Part shown: one piece after another, positions 53,191 through 62,244 of the stretch
Layout of the letters: each line of letters begins with the position of its first letter
Numbering within the stretch: the stretch's first letter is position 1
From: Oricola cellulosilytica
GTDB lineage: Bacteria; Pseudomonadota; Alphaproteobacteria; Rhizobiales; Rhizobiaceae
Length of the DNA: 64,000 nt
NCBI RefSeq assembly: GCF_019966575.1
Contig: NZ_JAINFK010000001.1
Coordinates: 124,001-188,000, forward strand
Direction of reading: 5' to 3'
The notes under the pieces: generated by a model
Database searches by the model: none
The model's input: the letters and a program-made list of their open reading frames with translations, nothing else
What the model was told of the DNA's origin: nothing
Made by a program: the position numbers and the translations under genes

Positions 53191-53891
53191 TGTATCTGGT
53201 TGGCGAAGGCATGACCGGCGGCTACGGCGGCGGCGACATTCTCCGCGACTGCACCATCGGTGTCGAAAAGGGCGAGATCGCCGTTATCGTCGGGCCAAAC
53301 GGTGCGGGAAAATCGACCGCCATGAAGGCGATGCTTGGAATGCTGCGCCTGCGGCTGGGGTCCGTCGTCCTCGACGGAAAGAACATCACGACGCTGTCGC
53401 CACAGGCGCGCGTGGCAGAGGGCATCGCCTTCGTGCCGCAAACCAACAATGTCTTTACCGGAATGAGCGTCGAGGAAAACCTCGAGATGGGCGCCTATCT
53501 GCGTCGCGACGACATCAGCGGGACGATGGAACAGGTGTTCGCTCTGTTCCCGATCCTCAAGGAAAAACGCCGGCAGGCCGCGGGCGAACTTTCGGGCGGA
53601 CAGCGCCAGCAGGTGGCCGTCGGACGCGCGCTGATGACCCGGCCGACCGTGCTCATGCTTGACGAACCGACCGCCGGCGTGTCGCCGATCGTCATGGACG
53701 AGCTGTTCGACCGCATCCTTGAAGTCCGGGACACCGGTCTCGCCATCCTCATGGTCGAGCAGAACGCCCGGCAGGCGCTGAACATCGCCGATCGCGGCTA
53801 TGTGCTGGTCGGCGGCGAAAACTGGCGAACGGGAACCGGCCACGAGTTGCTCGCCAATCCCGAAGTCCGCAAATCCTTCCTCGGTGGATAG
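53190..53891 (+). CDS. livF: Branched-chain amino acid-type ABC transporter ATP-binding protein LivF
   Basis: The second ATPase (233 aa). It has Walker A (GPNGAGKST), the Q-loop segment (FVPQTNNVFTGMSV), the signature LSGGQRQQVAVGRAL, Walker B (VLMLDEPTAGVSP) and LMVEQNARQAL with the LivF-specific Gln-Asn after the H-loop position. It overlaps livG by one base and precedes livH by 3 bp. Confidence 0.93.
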   Translation: MYLVGEGMTGGYGGGDILRDCTIGVEKGEIAVIVGPNGAGKSTAMKAMLGMLRLRLGSVVLDGKNITTLSPQARVAEGIAFVPQTNNVFTGMSVEENLEMGAYLRRDDISGTMEQVFALFPILKEKRRQAAGELSGGQRQQVAVGRALMTRPTVLMLDEPTAGVSPIVMDELFDRILEVRDTGLAILMVEQNARQALNIADRGYVLVGGENWRTGTGHELLANPEVRKSFLGG

Positions 53892-53894
53892 AAA

Positions 53895-54917
53895 ATGCCG
53901 GAAGCAACAGAGATTCTCAATGCGCTCGTCCTGATGACGAATTTCGTCTTCGTGCCCGCCCTCGCCTACGGTTCGCAGCTCGCGCTCGGCGCGCTGGGTG
54001 TGACGCTGGTCTTCGGCATCCTGCGCTTCGCGAACTTCGCCCATGGCGATCTGATGGCATTTGGAACGACGATCACGATCCTTTTCACATGGCTGTTGCA
54101 GGCGAGCGGCATCACCTTCGGCCCGTTGCCGACCGCATTGCTGGCGCTGGTACCGGCCATTGCGGCGACCGCCATCATCGCCATCCTGATCGACAAATCC
54201 GTGTTCGCGTTCTACCGCAAGCACCGCGCGGCGCCGGTGGTGCTGGTGATCGCGTCCGTCGGCGTCATGTTCATGCTGAGCGCCATCGTGCGCTTCATCA
54301 TGGGAACCGACGACCGCCGCTTTACCGACGGCGAGCGGTTTCTGGTACGGGCGCCGGAGTTCAAGCGCTGGAGCGGCCTCGACGAAGGACTCGCCATCCA
54401 GACCACGCAGGCGATTACCGTGATCGTCGCGCTGGTCGTCGTCGTCGCACTCTTCATCTTCCTCAACCGCACACGTACCGGCAAGGCAATGCGCGCCTAT
54501 TCCGACAATGAGGATCTGGCGCTTCTGTCGGGCATCAATCCCGATCGCGTCGTAATGGTGACCTGGATCATCGCCGCAGCGCTCGCGACAATCGCTGGAG
54601 CGCTCTACGGTCTCGACAAGAGCTTCAAGCCGTTCACCTATTTCCAGCTTCTTCTGCCGATTTTCGCGGCGGCGATCGTCGGTGGAATCGGCCAGCCGGT
54701 CGGCGCGGTGGTCGGCGGCTATATCGTCGCTTTCTCGGAGGTGATGCTCACCTATGCCTACAAGAAGTTCGCGATGTACCTCATGCCGGACGAGCTGGCG
54801 CCGCAGGGACTGCTGCAGTTCCTGTCGACCGACTACAAATTCGCGGTCTCCTTCATCATTCTCGTGGTCGTGCTGCTGATCCGGCCGACCGGTCTGTTCC
54901 GGGGGAAAGTGCTATGA
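53895..54917 (+). CDS. livH: Branched-chain amino acid-type ABC transporter permease LivH
   Basis: A membrane subunit of 340 aa with about eight helices. Family motifs are GALGVTLVFGILRFANFAHG near the N-terminus and MRAYSDNEDLALLSGINPDR, the ATPase-coupling loop, followed by GGIGQPVGAVVGGYIV. It overlaps livM by 4 nt (ATGA). Confidence 0.93.
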   Translation: MPEATEILNALVLMTNFVFVPALAYGSQLALGALGVTLVFGILRFANFAHGDLMAFGTTITILFTWLLQASGITFGPLPTALLALVPAIAATAIIAILIDKSVFAFYRKHRAAPVVLVIASVGVMFMLSAIVRFIMGTDDRRFTDGERFLVRAPEFKRWSGLDEGLAIQTTQAITVIVALVVVVALFIFLNRTRTGKAMRAYSDNEDLALLSGINPDRVVMVTWIIAAALATIAGALYGLDKSFKPFTYFQLLLPIFAAAIVGGIGQPVGAVVGGYIVAFSEVMLTYAYKKFAMYLMPDELAPQGLLQFLSTDYKFAVSFIILVVVLLIRPTGLFRGKVL

Positions 54918-56353
54918 GCGCTCCGGCTATAGACGAAACGGCACAAGCCGAACGCAGCCCCGCTGCCCCGCCGGCCATCGTCCAGAAAAAGGACAGCGCA
55001 TGGCGCGCGCCGCTGGCCTTTCTGGCGATGGGCGCCGCCCTCGCTGCGGTCGGCATGTTCCAGTCCTGGTCGGTGGCGCTGGCAATTCTCAACATGAGCC
55101 TGATCTCGGCCGTCATGGCGATGGGCCTGAACCTGCAATGGGGCTATGCGGGCCTGTTTAACGCGGGCGTGATGGCATTTACCGCGCTGGGCGGTCTGGC
55201 CGCTGTTGTCGTGTCGCACCCGCCGGTGATGGAGGCCCTTACCGCCGGAGGCCGCAGTCTTGCTCTGTCGGCAGTCATCACCATCGGCATCGTGGCGACG
55301 ATCATCTTCCTGACGTCGATCTTGAAGGGACGGGTGCGGGGCTTCGCGATCTTCGTTGTGGTCGTCGCAGGTTACTTCCTGCTGCGTCCGGTTTTCAGCG
55401 ACGCCGTTACCACGATCGAATCCGTCAATCCTGCGCGCACCGGCTTTATCGGCGGATTGGGCCTTCCGATCACGTTATCCTGGCTTGTCGGCGGTATTTT
55501 TGCCGCCGCGGTCGCCTGGCTGATCGGCAAGGTGGCGCTCGGTCTGCGCTCGGACTATCTCGCCATCGCGACCCTCGGCATCTCCGAAATCGTGATTGCC
55601 ATTATCAAGAACGAGGACTGGCTGGCGCGCGGCGTGAAGAACGTCACGGGTCTCCCGCGTCCCGTTCCCTATGAAATCAACCTGCAGCAGGAACAGTGGT
55701 TCGTGGATCTGGTGAGCCGCTTTCATGCCGCTCAGCTCGAATCGGTCGGCGAAGGCACACGGGAGCTGTTGCTTCGCCAACTTGTGATCGAAGGCGCCAG
55801 CGCCTTCGTCAAGATTGCTTACGCGGGCCTGTTTACTGTCGTTCTGCTGATCATCCTGGCGCTGTGCGTGCGGGCGCTGAACTCGCCATGGGGCCGGATG
55901 ATGCGCGCCATCCGCGACAACGAAGAAGCGGCCGCCGCGATGGGCAAGAACATCACGAAGCGGCACCTTCAGGTCTTCGTTCTCGGATCGGCGATCATCG
56001 GGATCGCCGGGGCGATGATGACGACACTCGACGGCCAGTTCACCCCCGGAACCTACAATCCGCTGCGCTTCACCTTCCTTATCTGGGTGATGGTGATTGT
56101 CGGCGGATCCGGCAACAATCTCGGTGCGGTTCTCGGCGGATTCCTGATCTGGTTCATCTGGGTGGAGGCGGAGCCGGCGGGCCAGTGGATCGTCGCGCAG
56201 ATCAGCGCCAACATGGATCCGAACACGCCGCTCTACCGGCACCTGCAGGACATCGCGGCGCCGTTCCGCCTGTTCGTCATGGGTCTGGTTCTGCTGATCG
56301 TGATGCGGTTCTCGCCGCGCGGAATCCTGCCGGAAAAGGTCCGCCATACCTGA
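54914..56353 (+). CDS. livM: Branched-chain amino acid-type ABC transporter permease LivM (long form)
   Basis: The second permease, 479 aa. Many LivM proteins are nearer 320-420 aa. The extra length includes a hydrophilic N-terminal 30 residues and an additional segment with predicted helices before YLAIATLGISEIV. The coupling loop MRAIRDNEEAAAAMGKNI and GGSGNNLGAVLGGFLIW are conserved. An external stretch (NLQQEQWFVDLVSRFHAAQL) is unusual and may contact the binding protein. It ends the livGFHM operon; the binding protein is convergent downstream. Confidence 0.91.
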   Translation: MSAPAIDETAQAERSPAAPPAIVQKKDSAWRAPLAFLAMGAALAAVGMFQSWSVALAILNMSLISAVMAMGLNLQWGYAGLFNAGVMAFTALGGLAAVVVSHPPVMEALTAGGRSLALSAVITIGIVATIIFLTSILKGRVRGFAIFVVVVAGYFLLRPVFSDAVTTIESVNPARTGFIGGLGLPITLSWLVGGIFAAAVAWLIGKVALGLRSDYLAIATLGISEIVIAIIKNEDWLARGVKNVTGLPRPVPYEINLQQEQWFVDLVSRFHAAQLESVGEGTRELLLRQLVIEGASAFVKIAYAGLFTVVLLIILALCVRALNSPWGRMMRAIRDNEEAAAAMGKNITKRHLQVFVLGSAIIGIAGAMMTTLDGQFTPGTYNPLRFTFLIWVMVIVGGSGNNLGAVLGGFLIWFIWVEAEPAGQWIVAQISANMDPNTPLYRHLQDIAAPFRLFVMGLVLLIVMRFSPRGILPEKVRHT

Positions 56354-56485
56354 CCTGTCTGCACCCGACTTCCGATAATCGGGAACGCTGGCGGTCGGCA
56401 GGAAGACTGGTTGACCGATATCAACGCATCACGCGGTGCACCTGTCTAGGGTTTCCCTATCGGGAACACGAAAAGGGGCGTTGTC

Positions 56486-56641
56486 ATGAAAGCAGCTGCG
56501 AATGTTTTGGCTGGTCTTGCGCTTCTGTTGGTGGTCGGATGCGCCACCGACGGGCGCTATCCCATCTCGGGCGAGGAATGCGGTCCCGACGATCCGGTCA
56601 AGACGATGAGCGCCCCGCTGTGTCCGGAGACCGGCGTCTAA
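56486..56641 (+). CDS. Small lipoprotein of unknown function
   Basis: A 51-aa product: a short lipoprotein signal (MKAAANVLAGLALLLVVGC, lipobox VVGC with Cys19) and a 32-residue mature part with Cys32 and Cys46 that could form a disulfide (GEECGPDDPV and SAPLCPETG). The ATG has AGGGG about 8 nt upstream, and a terminator follows 25 bp after the stop. Small rhizobial envelope lipoproteins of this design are common; no function is known to me. It is probably independent of livGFHM, which ends 132 bp upstream. Confidence 0.75.
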   Translation: MKAAANVLAGLALLLVVGCATDGRYPISGEECGPDDPVKTMSAPLCPETGV

Positions 56642-56666
56642 AGTTCATCAGCCCGCATGGCGCGAA

Positions 56667-56702
56667 AAACCCCGGACCGCGTGACGATCCGGGGTTTCTT
56701 TT
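56667..56702. terminator. Bidirectional rho-independent terminator
   Basis: A 10-bp stem AAACCCCGGA / TCCGGGGTTT (56667-56676 and 56688-56697) is followed by CTTTT on the plus strand and flanked by an A-run that gives TTTTT on the minus strand. It separates the small lipoprotein from the convergent binding-protein gene and can end both. Confidence 0.88.
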
Positions 56703-56726
56703 CGGTGTGTTCAGTTGGCTATGGGC

Positions 56727-57911
56727 CTAGCGGACCTTAACGGTCTTCCACGCTCCGCCCTCGATCACCAGTTCCTTGTAGGAGCCGAGCGCCTCGCCGA
56801 CATCGGTGAACTCGACATTCGTCGCGCCCTGATAGTCGATATCGGTGCCTGCGGCGACCAGTTCGAGCGCCTTGTCCAGCTCGCCCGGGCCGATCTGCTC
56901 GCCCGGCGCGTTGGCGATCTCCATGATGTTTCCGGCGATGGCAGAGCGGTCGGCGGCGCCGGCCTTCTGCATGGCGAGGATCATAAGGGCGGCGGCATCG
57001 TAGCTCTCGCCCCGGTACGGGCCGGTTCCGGTGATGCCGGCATCGGCGGCCATCTTGTCGAAATTGGCCGCGCCTTCGGAGTCCGAACCCGGCGCGGTCC
57101 CGATCACCTTGGCACTGTCGAGGCCGGACACGTCGAGCAACGAATCGCCGATCATGCCGTCGCCAAGAACGAAGGTTTCGAAGGCGCCGGTGTCGATCGC
57201 GTTCTGCATGATGCCGCGGCCACCTTGGTCGACGTAACCGAGCACCGCAAGCGCGTCTCCGCCCGCAGCAGCCAGCGCGCCGACTTCGGCGGCGTAGTCG
57301 CCCTTGCCGTCCTCATGGGCAGCCGTGATCGTGACCGAACCGCCACGCTCCTGGAAGGCTGCGGCGAACGAGTCCGCCAGGCCCTTGCCGTAGTCGTTGT
57401 TGGTATAGGTGATCGCGACCGACTGAATGCCCTGCTCCATCGCCACATCGGCCAGAACCTGGCCCTGACGGGCGTCGGACGGCGCGGTGCGGAAGAACAG
57501 GCCGTTGTCCTCGATCGTCGTCAGCGCCGGCGACGTTGCCGACGGCGAGATCAGGACGACGCCGTTCGGAATGGCGGCATTGTTGGCGACGGCTGTCGTC
57601 ACGCCCGAGCAATCCGGACCCATGATGGCCACGACATTGTCGGATGTGATCAGCCGCTCGGCGGCTGCGGTGCCGGCTGCGGAATCGACGCAGGTGGAGT
57701 CCGCGCGCACCGAAGTGATCGTTTCGCCACCGAGGAACTTGCCGCTGTCGGAAGCTTCTTTCATGGCCATTTCAGCACCACCGGCCATGTCCGGCGTCAG
57801 CGATTCGATCGGCCCGGTGAAGCCGAGGATGACTCCCATCTTCACTTCGGCCTGTGCCGCGGCGGCGAGCGCGAAAACGCTCGCTGCGGCGAGTAGAACA
57901 GTTTTTCTCAT
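56727..57911 (-). CDS. Periplasmic amino acid-type ABC transporter substrate-binding protein (LivJ/LivK-like)
   Basis: A 394-aa type I periplasmic binding protein with a Sec signal peptide (MRKTVLLAAASVFALAAAAQ, cleavage AQA/EV). It shows VKMGVILGFTGPIESL, AAERLITSDNVVAIMGPDCS, VLISPSATSPALT and YTNNDYGKGLADSF, all typical of the LivJ/AmiC family. It is the likely receptor for livGFHM although it is transcribed toward that operon from the opposite strand. The ligand cannot be read from sequence. It ends in the shared bidirectional terminator. Confidence 0.9.
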   Translation of the reverse strand: MRKTVLLAAASVFALAAAAQAEVKMGVILGFTGPIESLTPDMAGGAEMAMKEASDSGKFLGGETITSVRADSTCVDSAAGTAAAERLITSDNVVAIMGPDCSGVTTAVANNAAIPNGVVLISPSATSPALTTIEDNGLFFRTAPSDARQGQVLADVAMEQGIQSVAITYTNNDYGKGLADSFAAAFQERGGSVTITAAHEDGKGDYAAEVGALAAAGGDALAVLGYVDQGGRGIMQNAIDTGAFETFVLGDGMIGDSLLDVSGLDSAKVIGTAPGSDSEGAANFDKMAADAGITGTGPYRGESYDAAALMILAMQKAGAADRSAIAGNIMEIANAPGEQIGPGELDKALELVAAGTDIDYQGATNVEFTDVGEALGSYKELVIEGGAWKTVKVR

Positions 57912-58105
57912 AATCCCATTTCTCCCTTTTGAGACGCCGCCGTTACGGCTGGCGCGGGCATTTCCGCATCTTGCGACCGGAAAGGCTGACAGGGTTTAAA
58001 GCGCACTCCAGACAGGTGCGCAAGCGCTTTGCGATGGTTGGGTTAAGACGGCAAATCGCAGTGACTCCAAAGGGATGCCCGGACAAGGGCCGTCGGGGCG
58101 GCTGG

Positions 58106-58123
58106 GCCAAAGGCGCTTTTGGC
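58106..58123 (-). terminator. Weak hairpin downstream of the Anbu operon
   Basis: GCCAAA-GGCGCT-TTTGGC forms a 6-bp stem starting 7 bp past the Anbu stop codon. There is no T-tract, so terminator function is uncertain. Confidence 0.3.
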
Positions 58124-58130
58124 GCACCGC

Positions 58131-58871
58131 TTAGCCGTCGGCAAACGTGAAATCGGGAAGAACGCGCAGCGCCTGCGACAGCGCTTCCCCCCAACCGGTC
58201 GAGATCGACTGGTAATAGGCATCGTCGGCGCCGATGCGCTGCTGGCGGCCGATCTCGAAACTGTCGGTTTCATAGGTCTGCACGTCGATCGGCAGCCCCA
58301 CCGAAAGATTGGCCTTGATCGTGGAATCGAACGAAACGAGCAGAAGCTTCACCGTTTCCTCGAAGGACATTGCCGGATCGTAGGCGCGCACCAGGATCGG
58401 GCGGCCGTACTTCGTTTCCCCGATCTGAAAGAAAGGCGTGTCGCCATTGGCCTCAACGAAATTGCCCTCCGGATAGATCATGAAGAGACGCGGCTCGCTT
58501 CCCTTGATCTGGCCGCCGAGGATCAGCGTCGCATTGAAGGCGGAATCGGCTGTTTGCCCGCTCATCGCGTTCGAATTGATCACCTCGCGCAGGGTCTCTC
58601 CGATCTCGCGCGCCACCTGGAACATCGACGGCGCCTCGAGGATCGACGGATTGCGGTCGACCGGCGCCTTTGAGCGTTCGTCCAGCAGGCTGACGACGGC
58701 CTGGGTGGTGGCGAGATTGCCCGCCGTCATCAGCGTCATCACCCGCTCGCCGCGCCGCGACCAGCTGAACATCTTCCGGAACACGGAGACATTGTCGACT
58801 CCGGCATTGGTGCGGGTGTCGGACATGAAGACAAGGCCCTTGTCGATGCGCAGGCCGACGCAATAGGTCAT
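58131..58871 (-). CDS. Anbu-type proteasome homologue (predicted Ntn-hydrolase peptidase)
   Basis: Anbu (COG3484) is an ancestral relative of the proteasome beta subunit and HslV. The 246-aa protein begins MTYCVGLRIDKGLVFMSDTR. Removing Met exposes Thr1; Asp17 and Lys32 follow at the spacing of the proteasome Thr1/Asp17/Lys33 catalytic set. The LMTAGNLATTQ segment corresponds to the conserved substrate-pocket Gly region, and RPILVRAYDP and STIKANLSVGLPID are typical of Anbu. The open frame extends 16 codons upstream, but only the start at 58871 gives the N-terminal Thr. It is the last gene of the ATP-grasp/alpha-E/transglutaminase operon. Anbu proteins form ring or lock-washer oligomers; peptidase substrates are unknown. 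Confidence 0.92.
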   Translation of the reverse strand: MTYCVGLRIDKGLVFMSDTRTNAGVDNVSVFRKMFSWSRRGERVMTLMTAGNLATTQAVVSLLDERSKAPVDRNPSILEAPSMFQVAREIGETLREVINSNAMSGQTADSAFNATLILGGQIKGSEPRLFMIYPEGNFVEANGDTPFFQIGETKYGRPILVRAYDPAMSFEETVKLLLVSFDSTIKANLSVGLPIDVQTYETDSFEIGRQQRIGADDAYYQSISTGWGEALSQALRVLPDFTFADG

Positions 58872-58991
58872 CGAATGATTCTCGCCACGAATTTCGGGGA
58901 CGTTACGTCCACGCCCCATGCGTTACAAGGGATTCGGTGGGCTGACGGTTCCCTGCGTTCTTCCCGTGACGGCCGAACCGGCACCCCCGCA

Positions 58992-59798
58992 CTACTGCTG
59001 CTGAACCTGCAAGGTGACGTCCATCTTCTCTTCACCGGTGCCCCGCCGCAGTCCCGAGACAGGCGCCGCCTCGGTGTAATCCAGCCCGGTCGCCACCCGC
59101 ACGTAACGCTCATCCGGCGAAATGCGGTTGGAGACGTCGAAGCCGACCCAGCCCAAACCGTCGACATGGGCCTCCGCCCAGGCGTGGCTCGCATCCTGCT
59201 CTACCCGGTCGTTCATCATCAGATAGCCGCTGACATAGCGGGCTGGATATCCCATCGCCCGCGCCGCGGCGATGAAGATATGTGCGTGGTCCTGGCACAC
59301 ACCATAGCCGATATCGAGCGCCTCCTCGCCGGTTGTCCCCGCTTCGGTCTGGCCGGTCCGATACTCCACCTGTTCGACGATCGCGTTCGACAGATCGTGC
59401 AACCGCGCCACGTCGCCATCGCCGAAATCGCCGCCGACGCTCTTGACCAGCTTGCGCACGTTGTTGCCCGCGCGTGTCAGCGGAGTGGCCTTTCGGAACA
59501 GCCACAGCGGAGCAAAGCCGCCATGTGCGCCGATGACGCCGGTGCTGTTGGTGTTTTCCACCTCACCCTCGCAGAGCACCGTGATGTCGGTGCGTCCATC
59601 CTCGAAACTGACCAGTTCAACGTGGTTGTTGTGCTCGTCGTCATATTGCAGTTGTGAAATCCCACCCTCGACCGTGGTGCTCCACGCAATGACGTTCTGT
59701 CCGGCGCGCGATTTCGGCGTCAGCCGCAATTGCTGAAGCACGGCATGAACGGGCTCGGCGTAATGGTAGCGGGTCGTGTGGGTGATCCTCAGTTGCAT
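58992..59798 (-). CDS. Transglutaminase-like cysteine peptidase family protein
   Basis: A 268-aa protein (COG1305) with the bacterial N-terminal domain (MQLRITHTTRYHYAEPVHAV, then LRLTPKS) and the papain-like transglutaminase core. Catalytic residues are visible as Cys168 (GYGVCQDHAHIF), His205 (DASHAWAEAHV) and Asp221 (WVGFDVSN). There is no signal peptide, so it is cytoplasmic. It lies 3 bp after the alpha-E gene and about 120 bp before Anbu. In this context it is predicted to cleave or form isopeptide/amide bonds on the product of the ATP-grasp enzyme. Confidence 0.92.
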   Translation of the reverse strand: MQLRITHTTRYHYAEPVHAVLQQLRLTPKSRAGQNVIAWSTTVEGGISQLQYDDEHNNHVELVSFEDGRTDITVLCEGEVENTNSTGVIGAHGGFAPLWLFRKATPLTRAGNNVRKLVKSVGGDFGDGDVARLHDLSNAIVEQVEYRTGQTEAGTTGEEALDIGYGVCQDHAHIFIAAARAMGYPARYVSGYLMMNDRVEQDASHAWAEAHVDGLGWVGFDVSNRISPDERYVRVATGLDYTEAAPVSGLRRGTGEEKMDVTLQVQQQ

Positions 59799-59801
59799 GG
59801 C

Positions 59802-60743
59802 CTATCCATTGAACCGGTAATCCTGCTCGATCTGCTGCCCGAGCGCGTTGTTGTCGCGAATGAACTGCTCGATGAATTCGTGCAGGCCGATGTCGAAGAT
59901 GGCGTCGACCGTATTGTCGCGCAGCCTCGAAACGAGGGCCTCCGCCGCATCGTGACAGGCGTGCCGTTCCCCGTAATCGTCGGCCAGAAACTGCAGATTG
60001 TCGACGATCTTCGTCGCGCAGAACGCCAGCGAACGCGGTAAACGGCGATCGAGAATGAGAAATTCGGCGATGCTGCGCGCGCTGATGTCGTCGGCGTTCA
60101 GCCAGCGATAGGCGCGCTGCGCCGACACCGAGCGCAGGATCGTCTCCCACTGCACATTGTCCAGCGACGAGCCGACATGCATCACCGAAGGCAGCAGCAC
60201 ATAGTACTTCACGTCGAGAATACGGGCCGTGTTGTCGGCGCGTTCCAGAAACGTCCCGATACGCGCGAAATCGTAGATCTCGTTGCGCAGCATGGTGCCG
60301 TGCAGTGCCGCGCGGACGAGCGCGCTCTGCTGGCGGATCAGCGCCAGCGTGGCCGGCAGTTCGCGGTCGCGCACCGGACGCGCCAGTGCGTCCTTCAGGG
60401 TGATCCAGCATTCGTTCACCGCTTCCCAGACTTCGCGGGTCAGCGCGGTGCGCACGAGGCGGGCGTTGTTTCGCGCTGCCTCCACGATCGACATCACGCT
60501 CGTCGGATTGGTCATGTCGCGCAGCAGAAAGTCCGTCACCGTTGCCGTGTTGACCTCGTCGTGACGCTCCTCGAACGCCTCGCGGATGCTGGTAGTCTGG
60601 ATAACCGACATCCATTCGTCCTGATCGCTGGCGGAACGCGTCAGCGACATACGGAACCCGGCGTCAACCAGGCGCGCGGTGTTCTCGCTCCGCTCGAAAT
60701 AGCGGAACATCCAGTAGAGGCCGCCTGCGGTCTTGCCTAACAT
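59802..60743 (-). CDS. Alpha-E domain protein
   Basis: A 313-aa, almost entirely helical protein of the alpha-E family (COG2307). It starts MLGKTAGGLYWMFRYFERSE, and the similar phrase ARIGTFLERADNTARILDVK recurs around residue 170, showing an internal duplication. LNADDISARSIAEFLIL and LHEFIEQFIRDN are characteristic. The family is nearly always next to circularly permuted ATP-grasp and transglutaminase genes and is thought to act with them; its biochemical role is unknown. It starts 7 bp after the ATP-grasp stop. Confidence 0.92.
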   Translation of the reverse strand: MLGKTAGGLYWMFRYFERSENTARLVDAGFRMSLTRSASDQDEWMSVIQTTSIREAFEERHDEVNTATVTDFLLRDMTNPTSVMSIVEAARNNARLVRTALTREVWEAVNECWITLKDALARPVRDRELPATLALIRQQSALVRAALHGTMLRNEIYDFARIGTFLERADNTARILDVKYYVLLPSVMHVGSSLDNVQWETILRSVSAQRAYRWLNADDISARSIAEFLILDRRLPRSLAFCATKIVDNLQFLADDYGERHACHDAAEALVSRLRDNTVDAIFDIGLHEFIEQFIRDNNALGQQIEQDYRFNG

Positions 60744-60750
60744 CGCTGTG

Positions 60751-62178
60751 TCATTCCTCCAGCACCCAGGTGTCCTTGGTGCCGCCTCCCTGGCTGGAGT
60801 TGACGACGAGCGAGCCCTCCTTCAGCGCGACGCGCGTCAGCCCACCGGGCGTGATGTTGATACCGCGCGGCGAGACCATGACGAAGGGCCGCAGATCCAC
60901 GTGACGCGGAGCAAGCCCCTTACGGGTCAGGATCGGCACGGTCGACAGCGAAAGTGTCGGCTGGGCAATATAGTTGGCCGGCTTGGCGACAAGCTTTTCG
61001 CGGAAGGCGGCAACCTCGCGCTTGCTGGCGGCGGGCCCGACCAGCATTCCGTAGCCGCCCGATCCGTGCACTTCCTTGACCACCAGTTCGGTCAGGTGCT
61101 CCAGCACATAGTCAAGCGAATCCTGCTCCGAACAGCGCCAGGTCGGCACGTTCTTCAGGATCGCCGTTTCGCCGGTGTAGAACTCCACGATCTCCGGCAT
61201 ATAGGAATAGATCGCCTTGTCGTCCGCTATCCCCGTTCCCGGCGCATTGGCGATGGTGATGCCCCCGGAGCGGTAGACATCCATAATGCCTGGAACGCCG
61301 AGCATCGACTGGGGGTTGAAGTTCAGCGGATCCAGAAAGTCGTCGTCGACCCGGCGGTAGAGCACGTCGATGGGCGCGTATCCGCGCGTCGTGCGCATCG
61401 CGATCTTGCCGTCGACCACGCGCAAATCATGGCCCTCGACAAGTTCCGCGCCCATCTGGTCGGCCAGAAACGAATGTTCGAAATAGGCAGAGTTGTGAAT
61501 GCCCGGCGTCAAGACGGCGACAACGGGCTTTCCGTCACATCTCTCCGGCGCGCAGGCGGCGAGCGAGCGCCTCAGGTTCTTCGGATAATCGCTGACCGGC
61601 TGCACCCGGATTTTCGAGAACAGTTCGGGAAACATCTGCAGCATGGTTTCCCGGTTTTCGAGCATGTAGGACACACCCGACGGCGTGCGCGCATTGTCCT
61701 CGAGGACGTAGAACTCGTCCTCGCCCGTGCGCACGATGTCGGTTCCGACGATATGGGTGTAGACGTTGCCGGGCGGTGCGACACCGATCATCTTCGGCAG
61801 AAAGGCTTCGTTGTCGGCGATCAGGTCGACCGGAACGCGGCCCGAGCGCAATATTTCCTGACGATGATAGATGTCGTAGAGAAACGCGTTGATCGCGCGG
61901 ACGCGCTGCTCGATCCCGCGTGAAAGCCGCGCCCATTCGCGGCCGGAAATGATGCGCGGCACGATATCGAACGGTATCAGACGCTCGTTCGCGCCTTCCG
62001 CGCCGTAGACGTTGAACGTGATTCCGGTCCTGCGGAAGAAGGTCTCGGCTTCCTTGGATTTCTTGTTCAGCCTCGCCGTCTCTTCGCCGGCCAACCAATC
62101 GCAAAATCCCGAATAGGGAGGACGGGCCGTTTCGCCCCCGCCAAGCATCTCGTCGAAAAACCCGCCCGCTCGATCCAT
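60751..62178 (-). CDS. Circularly permuted ATP-grasp type 2 ligase
   Basis: A 475-aa predicted carboxylate-amine/peptide ligase (COG2308). Conserved segments include RLIPFDIVPRIISGREW, FLYDIYHRQEIL, YVLEDNARTPSGVSYMLENR, YRRVDDDFLDPL, GITIANAPGTGIADDKAIYSYM and the C-terminal NITPGGLTRVAL with SSQGGGTKDTWVL. The ATP site is expected from Lys/Asp/Asn clusters in the permuted fold. ATG 62178 has AAGG 7 nt upstream. It is the first gene of a four-gene operon. In the amidoligase literature such enzymes are predicted to make short peptides or peptide tags; the product is unknown. Confidence 0.93.
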   Translation of the reverse strand: MDRAGGFFDEMLGGGETARPPYSGFCDWLAGEETARLNKKSKEAETFFRRTGITFNVYGAEGANERLIPFDIVPRIISGREWARLSRGIEQRVRAINAFLYDIYHRQEILRSGRVPVDLIADNEAFLPKMIGVAPPGNVYTHIVGTDIVRTGEDEFYVLEDNARTPSGVSYMLENRETMLQMFPELFSKIRVQPVSDYPKNLRRSLAACAPERCDGKPVVAVLTPGIHNSAYFEHSFLADQMGAELVEGHDLRVVDGKIAMRTTRGYAPIDVLYRRVDDDFLDPLNFNPQSMLGVPGIMDVYRSGGITIANAPGTGIADDKAIYSYMPEIVEFYTGETAILKNVPTWRCSEQDSLDYVLEHLTELVVKEVHGSGGYGMLVGPAASKREVAAFREKLVAKPANYIAQPTLSLSTVPILTRKGLAPRHVDLRPFVMVSPRGINITPGGLTRVALKEGSLVVNSSQGGGTKDTWVLEE

Positions 62179-62244
62179 GGCATAACCTTATGGCAATGCT
62201 TGGCTTTGACAAGGTGTCTCGTTCAGCAAGGGATCCGCGGGCCT

